A stretch of 64,000 bases of DNA, taken from Perca fluviatilis (Eukaryota > Chordata > Actinopteri > Perciformes > Percidae). Positions 1 through 28,326 of the stretch are shown one piece after another. The stretch is taken from assembly GCF_010015445.1 (NCBI RefSeq), contig NC_053116.1, positions 26,940,637-27,004,636 of the forward strand, written 5' to 3'. The position numbers and the translations under genes are program-made. The notes below the pieces were generated by a model. That model saw nothing but the letters and a program-made list of their open reading frames with translations, ran no database searches and had not been told where the DNA came from. Every line of letters starts with the position of its first letter. Position 1 is the stretch's first letter.

Positions 1-75
<75 letters not shown>
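1..75. repeat. (GT)n microsatellite at the window edge
   Basis: At least 37 uninterrupted GT units, cut by the start of the window. It lies in the presumed large sema3g intron. Confidence 0.97.
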
Positions 76-78
<3 letters not shown>

Positions 79-3004
79 TTATGATACTGTGTTTGTATCT
101 GTGCATGAAATGACTCCCAGGTTGTGTCAGCTGTATCTGTGTTAAAACTCAGACCACCTCAGCTGTCCTGACTGATGTTAAGATACCAGTTGTCCTCCTG
201 CTTGTGTGTGAATGGGCATCACCACAGGGAGCCTGTCCATTTATTTAACCAATCGTTAACTGGTGGAGAACACACACCCGTCTGTTTGTCTGACCTCTCG
301 AGGGAACACCTTGGACTGGACTCTGGGTGGGATGACCTATGACCTTTTGGTGTTTCATCTCAGTTAGGGGCGGACAGACACATAGTCTTTCCGTCTCTCT
401 CGTGCCACCGCTCTCTGTCTCACTCTTGTGTTGCCATCTGTTATACAAATTGTACGCAAAACTAATAAATGTAGCAACAATGTGAATTAGGCTCATTTTA
501 CATCAGCTATGTTGAAGTGAAGAAATACGCTCTCTTACTGTCAAACAATGTTTTGAAACATTTCTTGGTTTTGGAGCTGATGTTGTTCTTTAGTGTCAGC
601 TAATCTTAACTGTATTTCATGCTTTCATCCAAAGATGAAAACAAAGAAATGCATTTAGCAATATTTTAGTATTCCAACCAATTGGTGTACAGTCACGATG
701 GAAAGATGCGTCAGTAGTTTTCTGGGAGGTCGTCGGGTACAACATTTGAGAATCACTGAAACTATTATGAAATTGTTGTGCAATAAGATCTAGTTTTATC
801 TGGCCAAAAAAAGCTGAAAAATCTTGCAGCAAGTAGTTTAGTGACTAAATGCTTCACGCATATTGTTTTTCTTCGAGTGTAAAAATGATGTGACGCACAC
901 GCGCTAACTTGAGTCCCCACATACTAACTTGAGTCCCCATGGTGAGTGACACAGCTGCCTGAGCAGTGTCATCGATGGGAAAATAAACCACCACATTACA
1001 GTGACGACAGAGAGGGCTAGACCTCACACACACAAACATGAATACACACACACACAGTCAAGCAAAACAAATGACACAAACTTGAACATATAAATATGCA
1101 GATATACAGACAGAAACACACACAAACATGATGAAAGACATGCACGGTCAAGCATGGAAGCAAATGTGTAGAAAGACACACACATTGAAACACACACACA
1201 GGGAAGCAGATATTAAATGCACCTAACAACAACTGACAGATTGAAAAAAAAGACATTCAAAGCTGAACACATGCACATTAGAACACACAAATAGCTGACT
1301 GGCCTCCTCAACAGAGTCACATTGTAGACTAAAGCAGTTCCAATGCTCCATTTTTCAGTAAAAGCCCACTTTTACTTCGCAGTTGTGCTTTTTGGCACTC
1401 AGAAAGCAAGTTGCTGAGTAACTCACTTCCTCTCACCATGATGGCAGACTTCCACGAAAACCTCAGTAAGTGCTACACATGGGACACTTTTTAAGTCCTT
1501 TGGGGGAAAAAAGCTCTTGAATTAAGGTGGATAAACAAGTGGACTAAAAGGAGTTAAAGCATAATCAAAAATGTATTGCTTATAAATCCGTCATTTATTT
1601 CCCCCATGTTGCCTTTGGATCAAAGCCCTACAAACTGGAGCTTTTCTGTAATCTTTGCTCCATATTTCCATAATTATTACCATAACTCTTAATCAGCTCT
1701 TGTCTCTCACTCTGTCTCTAACTTTATCACTGTATTTTATGTTCTGTCTTTCACTTTCTTTCAACGGAGAAGAATGATATGCAAAGAAGATTTAGCGAGA
1801 GAGCAAGCTTCCCATGCTTTCAGTTGAGTTGAGTGGTGAGAGAGGGAGCCCAGCTAATATTTGACTTGACAATGAGGAAAAGGCCAAGTACAACAGCATT
1901 TCAAATGAGGTCTGTTGGTTGGCCAAGTTGCCTTTAAGTTGCTTGAAGGGAGTCCACAATGTAGACTTTTAAACATTTAAAAAAAAAACACTCTATAGAC
2001 GAAATGTGTGGCTGAGTTTTATCTAGTGTTAAACTGTAAATAATAAAAATGGACAATTAACTAAAAAATTGCCAGTTAGGACTCAAAGATAAAACTTGGG
2101 GCCCTTGACAGATGTTTCAAATCATCAAATTCAAAAGGGCAGCCCTGGTTTATATTTGCTGAATTGTATACATTCAGTAGCATCAACCTCTACTTCATCA
2201 AAGCATGAACAGAGAGGGAGGACAAGGTGGGAGGGAGATATAGAAGAAGATGAGAGGCACGAAGGAGCTAGGAGTACAAAAGGTGGATGTCTGCTTTGTT
2301 CAACTCAGTAGGACAGAGGAAGAGAGATGGGGGAAAGAAAGCGGCAGCCAAAAAGCTGTTTTATGACTGGGTAATATGTGATTAAAACTTAAAAATTCAA
2401 ATTTTCCCTTCCTTCTGCAAATCTTGCATGGACTGTATTCTGTTTCTTTTAGTACAAAGACAGAAGGACAAGGAAGATGCCTTCACCGTCCTAGTAAACA
2501 AATGTATTTTGACAAATTTGTCAAATTAGACCAAGGCTGTAGCAGGAAAACTTCTGGGTGTAGCCTATTGAGTAAGGATGCCTTTTATGGCTGTTTATAA
2601 GTGAATAAGTCTGCTATTTTATCTTATTTTAAGGAAGCTGATTTAGAGTCAAGATTGTGGTCAGTGTTAGGTATCAATTTTGAAAAGGGGTAAGGTTGAA
2701 AAAAGTAAATTAAATTTCTCACAAATTAAATTATACAAATGTGCATAAATTTGTGTCAGTAGTCACTTGTCTAAATGGTTTTGTAGTAGGGGTCCTGATG
2801 TATTTTGTTTGGCACAGCTGAGTATAATGGCCTGGATGTCAATCTCTCTCTCTCTCTCTGTATCGCAGCACTTGTGTGTATTTATCTTGGCAGTAGTTGA
2901 CCAAAGTGATTCTGACAATCTAATCAGCTGCATAGGCAGTGGCACAATTCCTCTGGATCATAATGAGATAACACAGACACATGCATACACACTTAAACAC
3001 ACAC

Positions 3005-3042
<38 letters not shown>

Positions 3043-4896
3043 GGACATAAAGTGACATTTACTCCAGGAACAACTCATTCAAAGGGAATGAGATGGAGAG
3101 CAGAAAACAGATGGAAATATTAGCAGAAATTCAAAATAGAGAGAGAGAGGATGAAAGTGATGATGGAAGAAAGAAGGAAAAAAGATTCACTGGGCGACAA
3201 AACGAATAAATTACACATTTACAAAAAATGAAATTATTATAACGTGGATAAATTCAAGCAAAAAGGACAAAATAAATCCTCATAAATCACATTGATGTAC
3301 CGGACTGAACGAATAGGGCAAGACAAGATTCAGAGAACTTTTTAAATATCCCTCATCAGAAATTTGATTAAGTGTGAGTGTGTGTATAAGCGTTGTGAGT
3401 GCTTGTGGGCTGCACATGTGCACTTTGACACCTGTAAAACTAATTCAAACCACTTTACGAAGATTCAAAAAGCTACATGTGGATGAAATAAGAAATTAAC
3501 TGTCTCTCCTTATTTCCTGAGACCTGTTGGATATGCCAGTGTATATATAATATTTTGCCATGTTTCTGACAATAACAATTTGCCATGTCCATGTTGCTCA
3601 GCACTAGTGAGTATGTGTTGGTGCACGTACAGAACTTAGTGTGCGTGGGTGTGCGTATTGTCCACTGTGTTACAGTATTTTTACCCCGCGGACTTCAATG
3701 TCATCATTTCCTCTGTGATCTCCGTCCAATCAAAGTAACAATACTCCATTGTCTATAAGAGGAACAGAGTCGCACACACAGAGTTCACTGTAAGGACACT
3801 TAAATCATCAAAAATCTTACTGTAGGTCCTGTCGCCTTGGGTTCTCTTTGTATCCCTAAACGATGACTACGTTTGGACTCGCATTGATCATGGTAGCCTT
3901 GTACACTGATGTCGTTGAAGTGAGAGTAGAAAGGCTTAAAACAAAAGGTCTTTTGTCCACAGTGACCCTGTTTTGACCTGGCAAATCACACAATCCAAGG
4001 ATGTGGCCAGTGTTCGTCAGGTGAACTTGAATAACTGGTGAATGACGAAGAAAGAACCACTCTGTTATTTTAATTGTTTCCTTCTACACTTGAGTCAGAA
4101 AAAATTATTTGATTGCAGTTTGATGTTCAATGGCGATCCCTAAAATCCTGAAGTACAAGTTTTTTAGTTTTTTTTGGGGGGGGGGGAAGCACTTCTTTAC
4201 TTGAATTTTTCAGTTTTTATCAATCATTTTGGAAACTCAGGTCTTCTATTTTTTCAAAACTGTCTATTGTTGTTGCTGAAAACATGAATCACATCACTTA
4301 CTGTGAAACAGGATGTTTTTCCCAAAAAAAGACATGGCACTCCTCACAGCAAATGAAAAAAGGTTTCATGAATATGGCATTGGTTCTGTCAAGTTGGGAA
4401 GACAGAGTGGAATTCTTGTTACATGTAAATGCCATGGATCATGACTTTATACATTTACTTGGTCAGTTACTGCACAGTATGTGTTCAGTGAGTTTTATAA
4501 CCCTAAGGCTCATGAAACCTGTTCTCATATAAACTGTCACAATTAGTTTTTTTTATGTAGTTTTTATTTGATAACAGTGTTATGTACTTTGTTTTAATTT
4601 GTTACCCTGCTGGCTATGCAATATACAGTCCAGCTCTCAAGATTGATCTGCTTTGGGAACCATGTGGGAAACTTTTTTCTGAACTCTGGCAACTACACTG
4701 ACCCTTTATTTCCTTGTTTCTCAGACAGCGTCTTATTTCTCAGACAGACACAGAGTTCAGTGGAAGGACAAATAAATCTGAAACATAGGGTGAAGCTTAA
4801 AACAGCTAGTTGTTGAGCTAGTTGATGCATTCTGTCTTACATTACATGCTGGAATTAATGACTTATAATCCTCCAATCGTCTTTTTTCCTCCACAG
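76..4896 (+). other. Non-coding, presumed sema3g intron
   Basis: No upstream class-3 exon (the CGTGAF segment or signal peptide) was found on the + strand. It contains short CA/GT-rich stretches around 1020-1200, a (CT)n patch near 2840 and a (CA)17 at 3007-3040, and nothing else I can name. Confidence 0.6.
3007..3040. repeat. (AC)17 microsatellite
   Basis: Perfect dinucleotide repeat in the presumed sema3g intron. Confidence 0.95.
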
Positions 4897-21209
<16,313 letters not shown>

Positions 21210-22395
21210 CGGAGAGAAAGCGACCGGGGGATAAAGAAGGAGAAAATGAATGAGTATAAAGGGACAAAGATTACAGTACAGGACAAGATGAATTGGGCAG
21301 CAAAAGAGTCAAGACTAGCATCAACTCCTAATAGTTGAAACATTCTAACCTGGATTTGTAAGAATAAGGTAGATCAGAACAGTGCGTCTGCTTTGGCCAT
21401 TAGACCTAACGGAGTGGTTTTTATCAGAGTATGTGTAGGTCAGGTGCTAGGGGTTGGCCCAAAAAAGACATAAGGTTGTCTGGAAAGACAGCACAAAAGA
21501 GACTGCTACTGAACTGGTTCTGTTGCTGATGTAATGATGTTGATGAAGAGAAGAGGAGAGACAATCTTTCAAATACACTCTTATATACTTTTACGGTTGA
21601 AAATGGCAGACACATAAAATCATCAAGTCACATAAAATCCTCACAAACCTCAGATTTCTAAAACGTATGCATGCCTGTGGACTATCTCTTTGATGAACAG
21701 TTTGTGTTGGCTCTTGGCAAATTTCAAAAAGAGAGGGGCTTCACATTTACATACTTTACATCTTTGGACCACAAAATAGCAAGTTTGTCAAGTGCAGCTC
21801 TGGCACACATGGACACATACTTTCCATTTGTTTTTGTCACATTTCACACAATACAGTCACTGGATCCATCTCCTACTCACTTTATTATATGTATTTAATG
21901 GGCCATGTTTCTTGCCTTGCTCTGGACTTGGCTTTTAAAAAACAAATGAAATATTCATATGTGACTTCAGCTCGAGACATAACTGAGTTTGCAGTGTATT
22001 TATATGAACCATATGCAACTAATGCAACCGGGCTTAGACACTTAATGTATCTAATCTCGCCACTGTACATGCACACAAACAGTCTCTACATAAACTGAGA
22101 TCCCACTCACCTATTACACTGAATGCATAAGCTCAACTAGCTCAAACTGGAAGCTACCATGAGACGACTGTTGATGGTTCAACAGATTAAAGGCACATTG
22201 CTTTATTTTTACTGCTGTGGGTTGAACTTTCCATTAAACACCAGCTACAGATCAAGAGTCCTCTTACTTTCATGCTTCTGGGCACATACCATAACACCTC
22301 CTGGAATGTACCTACTGGCCTCAGCCAATCATCAATATTTGCTTCCATGGGAATCCTTTTGCAACTCAACTCAATGAAAACTAAGTCTGTGACAT
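21210..22395 (+). other. Presumed sema3g 3' UTR / 3' flank
   Basis: Begins at the sema3g stop. No coding frame is supported. ATTAAA variants occur near 22192 and 22231, but the true polyadenylation site cannot be told from sequence alone. Confidence 0.5.
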
Positions 22396-22776
22396 TTAAA
22401 GGTGCAGTAGGTAATACTTATAAAACTAACTTTATGTCATATTTGCTTAAACTGACCCTATGTTTGAGTAGAACTATATAAAGCAAGTAATACAAAAAAA
22501 AGAAATCTGGCTCCTCTGGCACCACCTACGGCCTGTAGTGTGATTTGAAACAATCCACAGCTCCCTGTTCAGATGTACCAATCAGGGCCAGGGGCGGGGT
22601 GTCTAACTGCGTGTCAATCACTGCTCATGCACACGCATTCATTCTCCCTTGTGGGGGGAGGGGCTTAGGGGACCATTTTGGGCTTTAGCAGAAAGGGGGG
22701 AGGGACTGAAAAGTTGTCCGATTAAATTTTTTGGCTAAGTCATGGATCTTTGCAATCCTACCTACAGCACCTTTAA
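22396..22776. mobile_element. 373-base MITE with TTAA target duplication
   Basis: Element 22400-22772 starts AGGTGCAGTAGGTA and ends TACCTACAGCACCT, an imperfect terminal inverted repeat. TTAA lies on both sides (22396-22399, 22773-22776). TTAA duplication is typical of piggyBac-type movement. Internal segments are GC-rich (GGGGCGGGG and GGGGGGAGGGG). Confidence 0.82.
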
Positions 22777-25000
22777 CACCAATCTAGCAAGTAGCACTGA
22801 AAATGATGATTATTTTTAAATAATCTTTCAATTAAATTGTATTTCTTGAGTAATTGTTTAGTTTAAAACAGCCAATGTGACATCTTCAAAGTGCTTTTTT
22901 CCAACCAACAGTCAAAAATCATCCATTAAAAGTAGAAATGACATCACCCAACCTCTCTGTCGTAGCCTCTCCTCACACACTACAATCATCCACTAAACTC
23001 ATTTTCCCACAGTTCCTCTGTGTGCTATAGTACTCCAGTGACAATAGAGGGAACAATAGAAGGGGTCAGCTGTAACGGCCGACTCCACTTCACAAAACGC
23101 TGGTTTTATTACGGTTCATGGTTTGAATACATCTACATTGTTATTGTCTTCAGTTGTGTGGTTAAAATATAATCTTTTACGTGAACTGAATCCAAAGAAG
23201 GTTTTCCTTCCACGGGTGAGAGAATGGAGGGTTGAAAACAGAAAAAAAACAGGGCCTTGGGTAGGGTGAGATGTGACCATTGTAACCTTAAGGAGTGGAG
23301 GTCAAGGAAGACAAACTGCAGGCTGAGGAGAACGAATGCCAAGCTTAAGTCTGGGTGACTGTTTACATAAAAAATCCAAGATGATATTATCTACATTTGT
23401 TCTGGGATCAATCAGATGTTGGTGGACAAAGTGGTGAAATCATCAGTTTCCAATTTAAAAACGGTGTTAAAAAAGTGTTGTATGTTTATTGGAGTAATTT
23501 GAAGACAGCTAAACACATTTAAAACACCGCAAACAGCTGTTCACAAATAGCCTGTTGTTGCCAAAGAACTGAGAAGCTCCAATATGGAGGGTGAAATCCC
23601 TATAACCTGTACATATGAAAGATGGTATAGATATTCTAGGAGCACTATCGTTTAAAATTAGCCAGGAAACAACATTAACACCAGTGAACTTGGTAACCTT
23701 TATGTAACCTTTATGGCGTGTGAATAGCTTCTGAGAGGACAAATAAAAAAAGAGGAGTGAACATGGGGAGAAGACAGGAGAGAGAGATTAAAAAAAAAAA
23801 AATAAGGTACTATAAGCATCTTGTGAAGGCTGAATTTGAAATTTATAAAAGTCCTAATACCTATTAATACTAATTTTCTTCATCAGTATGAAGTGAGTAT
23901 TTCAAAAAGTGACACATTTCCCCCAGTTTGTACAGCACACTTAAGCACACATTTTACTCCAGCAAAGTTTATTTTCTTAGTTTGAGGATAGGGAGAGTGA
24001 CTATTAGACACCACTGTTTTCTTTAAAAATATTGCTTCTGATGTATATCTAAACTGAAAGAAAATGATATAGTGACAGGAGGATGGTATGCATGAAACAA
24101 AAAGACAGCTGGCAGGGTAAAAGAAAGTCTTGTCAAATTGTCACTTTTGTATTTTAGTCTTGTCATGTTTTTGCATTGTCTGGTCTGCTCTGGTCTATAA
24201 AGATGATAAAGTCATATTTTGGTGGTGGTGGTAACACTCTGCTTTTGTAAGTCCAAATCCCGACCCTGCATTACTGTCATCAGAAAATTAAAAACTGTGT
24301 TTAAGGTATAACTGTGTTACTATTATTGTAAACTTAAAGTATAAAATTGTCTAAAAACACAAGTTTCCATTTTACGGCAACTGTCATAGTGAAACCGGCA
24401 AAATAAACGCTGACACGTTTTTTCTTTTTTTTTTTTTTGCTGGACAGTGTTTTGAGACTAAATAATAAGAAATAATAATTTGTGCATTTTTTGCAAATAT
24501 TGAATTTTTAGTTGCTGACAAAAATGTGGCTTGACTGATTAAATGTCAGTTTTTGTGCATGTTTAAACACACACTTTGTATAGTTTTCAGGTGCATTTTA
24601 GTTGTTGGAACGGTTGTACAAAGTATGCGGTGGTTTTGCATCTCCCATTTATATTTTTATCTTGCTCCTATTCTGTCCACTCTCTATAGCTAGTTCAGTG
24701 CAGTTTGTCAATAGTTTAAAAATGTTATCTCAAACACATGTTGAATTTACAGCACTTATTCTGCCTTAATGTTTAAGTGTTGTGTTTTACAGTATTTTAG
24801 TAAAAACACTTGGATGGATTTATCATTTAACAAAGACACAAACACTGTATGTACAATGTATTGTGATACCTTTTGTAACACTGGGACAGGATTTCGCTCC
24901 AGTCAAACTACACCAGGTGATTTCACTGATTAGTTGCTCCACCTGATTGGAGGTGCAATAATTAATACCTGGCTGCACATGCTCTGACCTCCACAGCTAC
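22777..25000. other. Intergenic / possible sema3g 3' UTR
   Basis: No gene is supported. The first exact AATAAA hexamers downstream of the sema3g stop that I found on the + strand are at 23742-23747 and 24402-24407; either could end the message. Confidence 0.4.
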
Positions 25001-25103
25001 TCTATATTAAGCAGAAAAAGAGGTTCAGTCAGGTTCAGACTGTGAGAGAAGACGCTGCAGTAAAAACATTCATAACATCTATCTTATCTATCTACTCAGG
25101 ATT

Positions 25104-25196
25104 ATGGCACCTGTGAATTTGGAAGGTCAGCAGTCTTTCAAGCACATAGTCATCACGAACCTGAAAGATTCAACCAGCATGGTTTCCCTGCAGTAA
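25104..25196 (+). other. Candidate short transcription unit with a 30-codon ORF
   Basis: A compact arrangement resembles a small single-exon gene. CACCTG/CAGGTG boxes and ATTGG lie at about 24910-24955. TATATTAA is near 25003. An ATG at 25104 opens 30 codons to TAA at 25194, and ATTAAA near 25419 precedes a GT-rich stretch. The peptide (MAPVNLEGQQSF...) matches nothing I recognise, and an ORF this short can arise by chance. It may instead be part of the sema3g 3' UTR or an old repeat. Confidence 0.2.
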
Positions 25197-25714
25197 ACAA
25201 TTCTTACTGAACAACACTCAATGTAGAATTTAGGCTCAACATTGTAAGGATCCTTTGATTAGATATGAACATTAATTTGGTGACCTGTCCCTTTATTGTA
25301 CTGTAAAACTGTGCTGGTTGTGGGGTCTGTGACAGAGCCTAATTTAAATGCATATTTATGTTTTATTTAAGTGTCTTTCTGCCATGCATGCTATGTACTT
25401 GTATGCTATTTAACAGCATTAAAAGTCAATTTTCTAACATAAAGGTGATCCCTGTCTGAGTGTTTTATAGAATTTGACTTTTTGTTTTTTGGGGTAAAGG
25501 GAGTCTTTTTAGTGTTTTGGCAGGACAAGACTAATTGCGACACAGAAAAACAGCAGGCCACTTTTATAAACTATAGCTTTTACTTCACTGAAACCAAGTC
25601 ATGCTCTCTTTAATACTGAATCAACAACATGCAGACTGCACATCTGAAACAAAGTGGTTTGTCATTTAATGTTAGGGTTAAATAGACTGGCTTTATTTTC
25701 CATGTCTGCTTTCA

Positions 25715-25718
<4 letters not shown>

Positions 25719-25804
<86 letters not shown>
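25719..25804. repeat. (GT)43 microsatellite
   Basis: Perfect dinucleotide repeat. Confidence 0.97.
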
Positions 25805-25809
<5 letters not shown>

Positions 25810-26398
25810 ATTTCTTTACATGTATTGGGCCAAATAAATAGCCAAAACAAAAGAAGACATTTTAGGGCTATGTAAAGACTTGGTTTAGGATTAGGGCAAC
25901 TCAGGTTAACCCTACATGTTAGGTTTAGGGAAACAAACTAAAAGACAATGAATGCTGGTTATTTGGGTCCCCATACTGGAGGTACAACAACAAATATGTA
26001 TCAGTGCAAAAGTTCTGGTATTTTTACTTTTTGTGTGTGCACACTCACTGCAATCTCAAAAATTAGCCAGAAGGACATGTCCATACATGAGTGTGTGATT
26101 GCAGATTTACAGACCCAGTGCTGACCCATTACCTTACCCTGTTACTGGGTCTGGCCATGCATGTGATTGGAGGGTAATTGGGCAGTAAACATCTGTGGGA
26201 ATGTGCAGTAACAATGGCTGCTTGTCACCTCAGCAAACAGACCATCTCAGAAAAACCAAACCTGCAACCGAACCCACTAAACGACTTCACACCCTGACAA
26301 TTAACGCAGCCATATAAACACACACACACACACACACATGCAGGATGAATGTTTGCACACACAGATGTGAATTAAATTTTTGCGTGAAGCATAAACCA

Positions 26399-26442
26399 CA
26401 AAAAAAAAAACCCCTTTAAAAAAAAAAAAAAAAAAAAATAAT

Positions 26443-26477
<35 letters not shown>

Positions 26478-26528
26478 TTTTTTTTTATTGTATAGAAAAA
26501 AAAAAAAAAAAAAAATAAATAAATAAAT

Positions 26529-26606
<78 letters not shown>
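26399..26606. repeat. A/T homopolymer block followed by (AC)38
   Basis: Successive long A runs, one T run (about 26474-26486), AAAT repeats and then (AC)n at 26531-26606. The A-run/T-run juxtaposition is unusual and may be partly a consensus or assembly artefact. Confidence 0.9.
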
Positions 26607-26608
<2 letters not shown>

Positions 26609-27308
26609 GAAGCCATAGTAACAACTTATTTAACTTTAAAGTTATATTCTAAAATAAGAATTAATGGGTCAAAGTTTACTTTTCCCGTTGACTTACATTG
26701 GAAATGAGTGAAATTATCCTCACTGTGAAAAAGTCCTAAATGATTTATTGAAGCTACTGATAATTCAACAAAAGCACACAAACTAAAACAAACAAAAAAA
26801 ATCGGGAGGTAAAACATGCTGAGTGCTTTATGAGGTCCATTGGACACCTTTCGTATTAACATGTACAGCAACCCATAAAACCAAGTGATCATTTATTTAT
26901 TTTGTACTTTTTGGATTAGGATTGCTTTATTACAGTAGTGTGATTTATCCTAGTTATATATCTTACAGCCAGGGGAGACAAGTGATAGAGGTTTGGATGA
27001 TTTCTACACTGTATGGGCTCACTCCAAGGCTGAATCTTTTTTACTTTCTCCTTTTATAGCTTATTGTTTCTCCCTTAATTTAAGCATTGTGAACACATAT
27101 CAAAATGGGTAGCTATTTTTGCCGCTAGTGGCAAACTCTAAGAGCTGCACATACTTTTTGAGCAATTGTCTATTTAATCACAAGTGTCCCTTACAACTTC
27201 AGACTATCCAGCTCACACAGGTGTGTGGCATTAACTGTGCTAACTGTTTGCCTGCGGGCCATGGTGGATCAGTGTATAGTGTTGTTGCCTCACTATACTG
27301 TATATTAA

Positions 27309-27836
27309 GAAGGCAAGGCAAGGCAAGGCTGCTTTATTTGTATAGCACATTTCAGCAACAGGGCAATTCAAAGTGCTTTATATAAAACATTGAAGAGCAG
27401 TTAAAAACAATTAAAAACAGATAAACTATGAGAATTAAAGTTACAGTGCAGTTTAAGAAATGAACAATTATTTAAAGAAAGGCAGCATAAAAAAAAGGTC
27501 TTCAGCCTTGATTTAAAAGAACTGAGAGTTGTGGCGGACCTGCAGTTTTTTGGGAGTTTGTTCCAGATATGTGGTGCATAAAAAAATGAACACTGCTTCC
27601 CCCTGTTTAATTCTGACTCTGGGGATGGAAAGCAGGTCTGGGTGGTTCATAGTGTAGCAGCAGATCAGAAACGTATTTTGGCCCTTACCCGTTTAGTGCT
27701 TTATAAACCAATAGAAGTATTTTTTAAATCATTTCTTTGAGGGACAGGAAGCCAGTGCAAAGACTTCAGAACTGGAGTGACTTTCTTGGTCTTAGTGAGG
27801 ACTCGAGCAGCAGCGTTCTGAATCAGCTGCAAAAGA
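27309..27836 (-). mobile_element. 5'-truncated LINE 3' end (jockey/L2/CR1-like)
   Basis: Read on the - strand, about 27836-27750 encodes QLIQNAAARVLTKTKK and VLKSLHWLPV, the C-terminal signature of fish non-LTR reverse-transcriptase proteins; frameshifts and stops follow. The element ends in GTGCTATACAAATAAAGC and a (CCTTG)n tail at 27330-27309. The clade is inferred from memory of the protein tail. Confidence 0.75.
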
Positions 27837-28326
27837 AGAAAAAGGGCCCTGTTTTGATCCCCACCCCAGCCAACTTTCTTGTTTGTTGATTAAAATGCTC
27901 CTGCTATCACTCCTTTCCAAGGAATTGTTCTGATGAGTGAAGTAGAAGTTGAAACATTTATGCTGAAATGTATAAAATTACTATCTTTCAGCAAGTTGGT
28001 ACAAATTGGTAAACATTTTCTGTAATGTATTTTCTAGGTAAACTCTCAAGTAACTCAAACAAAGAAACTGGTGTGCTCAAGTCAAATATCTTTAGAGTAT
28101 AATGGGCCACAAAAAAAAAACACATCAAAAATCATAGAATTAAGTCAGTAGCACTCACTAATAAGTAACACCTTTAATGATGCTGGCAACTTCATTTGCT
28201 AACTCCCATGTAGTCTATATCCTTGACGTTCCGCTTCTGGGATTGCTCCAGTGCCGCAGGAAATTCCTCCGGATGCATGTTTTTTCGCTGATGTCCGTTT
28301 CCTTTCGTTTCCTTTGTGTTGGAATT
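27837..28326. other. Intergenic, nothing recognised
   Basis: No coding frame and no structured repeat were found between the LINE remnant and the foldback element. Confidence 0.5.

Larger units (their letters stand above)
25441..27308. other. Intergenic, simple-repeat rich
   Basis: Holds (GT)43 at 25719-25804, CA arrays, and the A/T homopolymer block at 26399-26530. No gene seen. Confidence 0.6.

Noticed and set aside
27309..27836. A host gene related to reverse transcriptase
   Set aside because: The coding similarity is short and frameshifted, and it is followed by a LINE-type 3' tail; it is a dead 5'-truncated copy.
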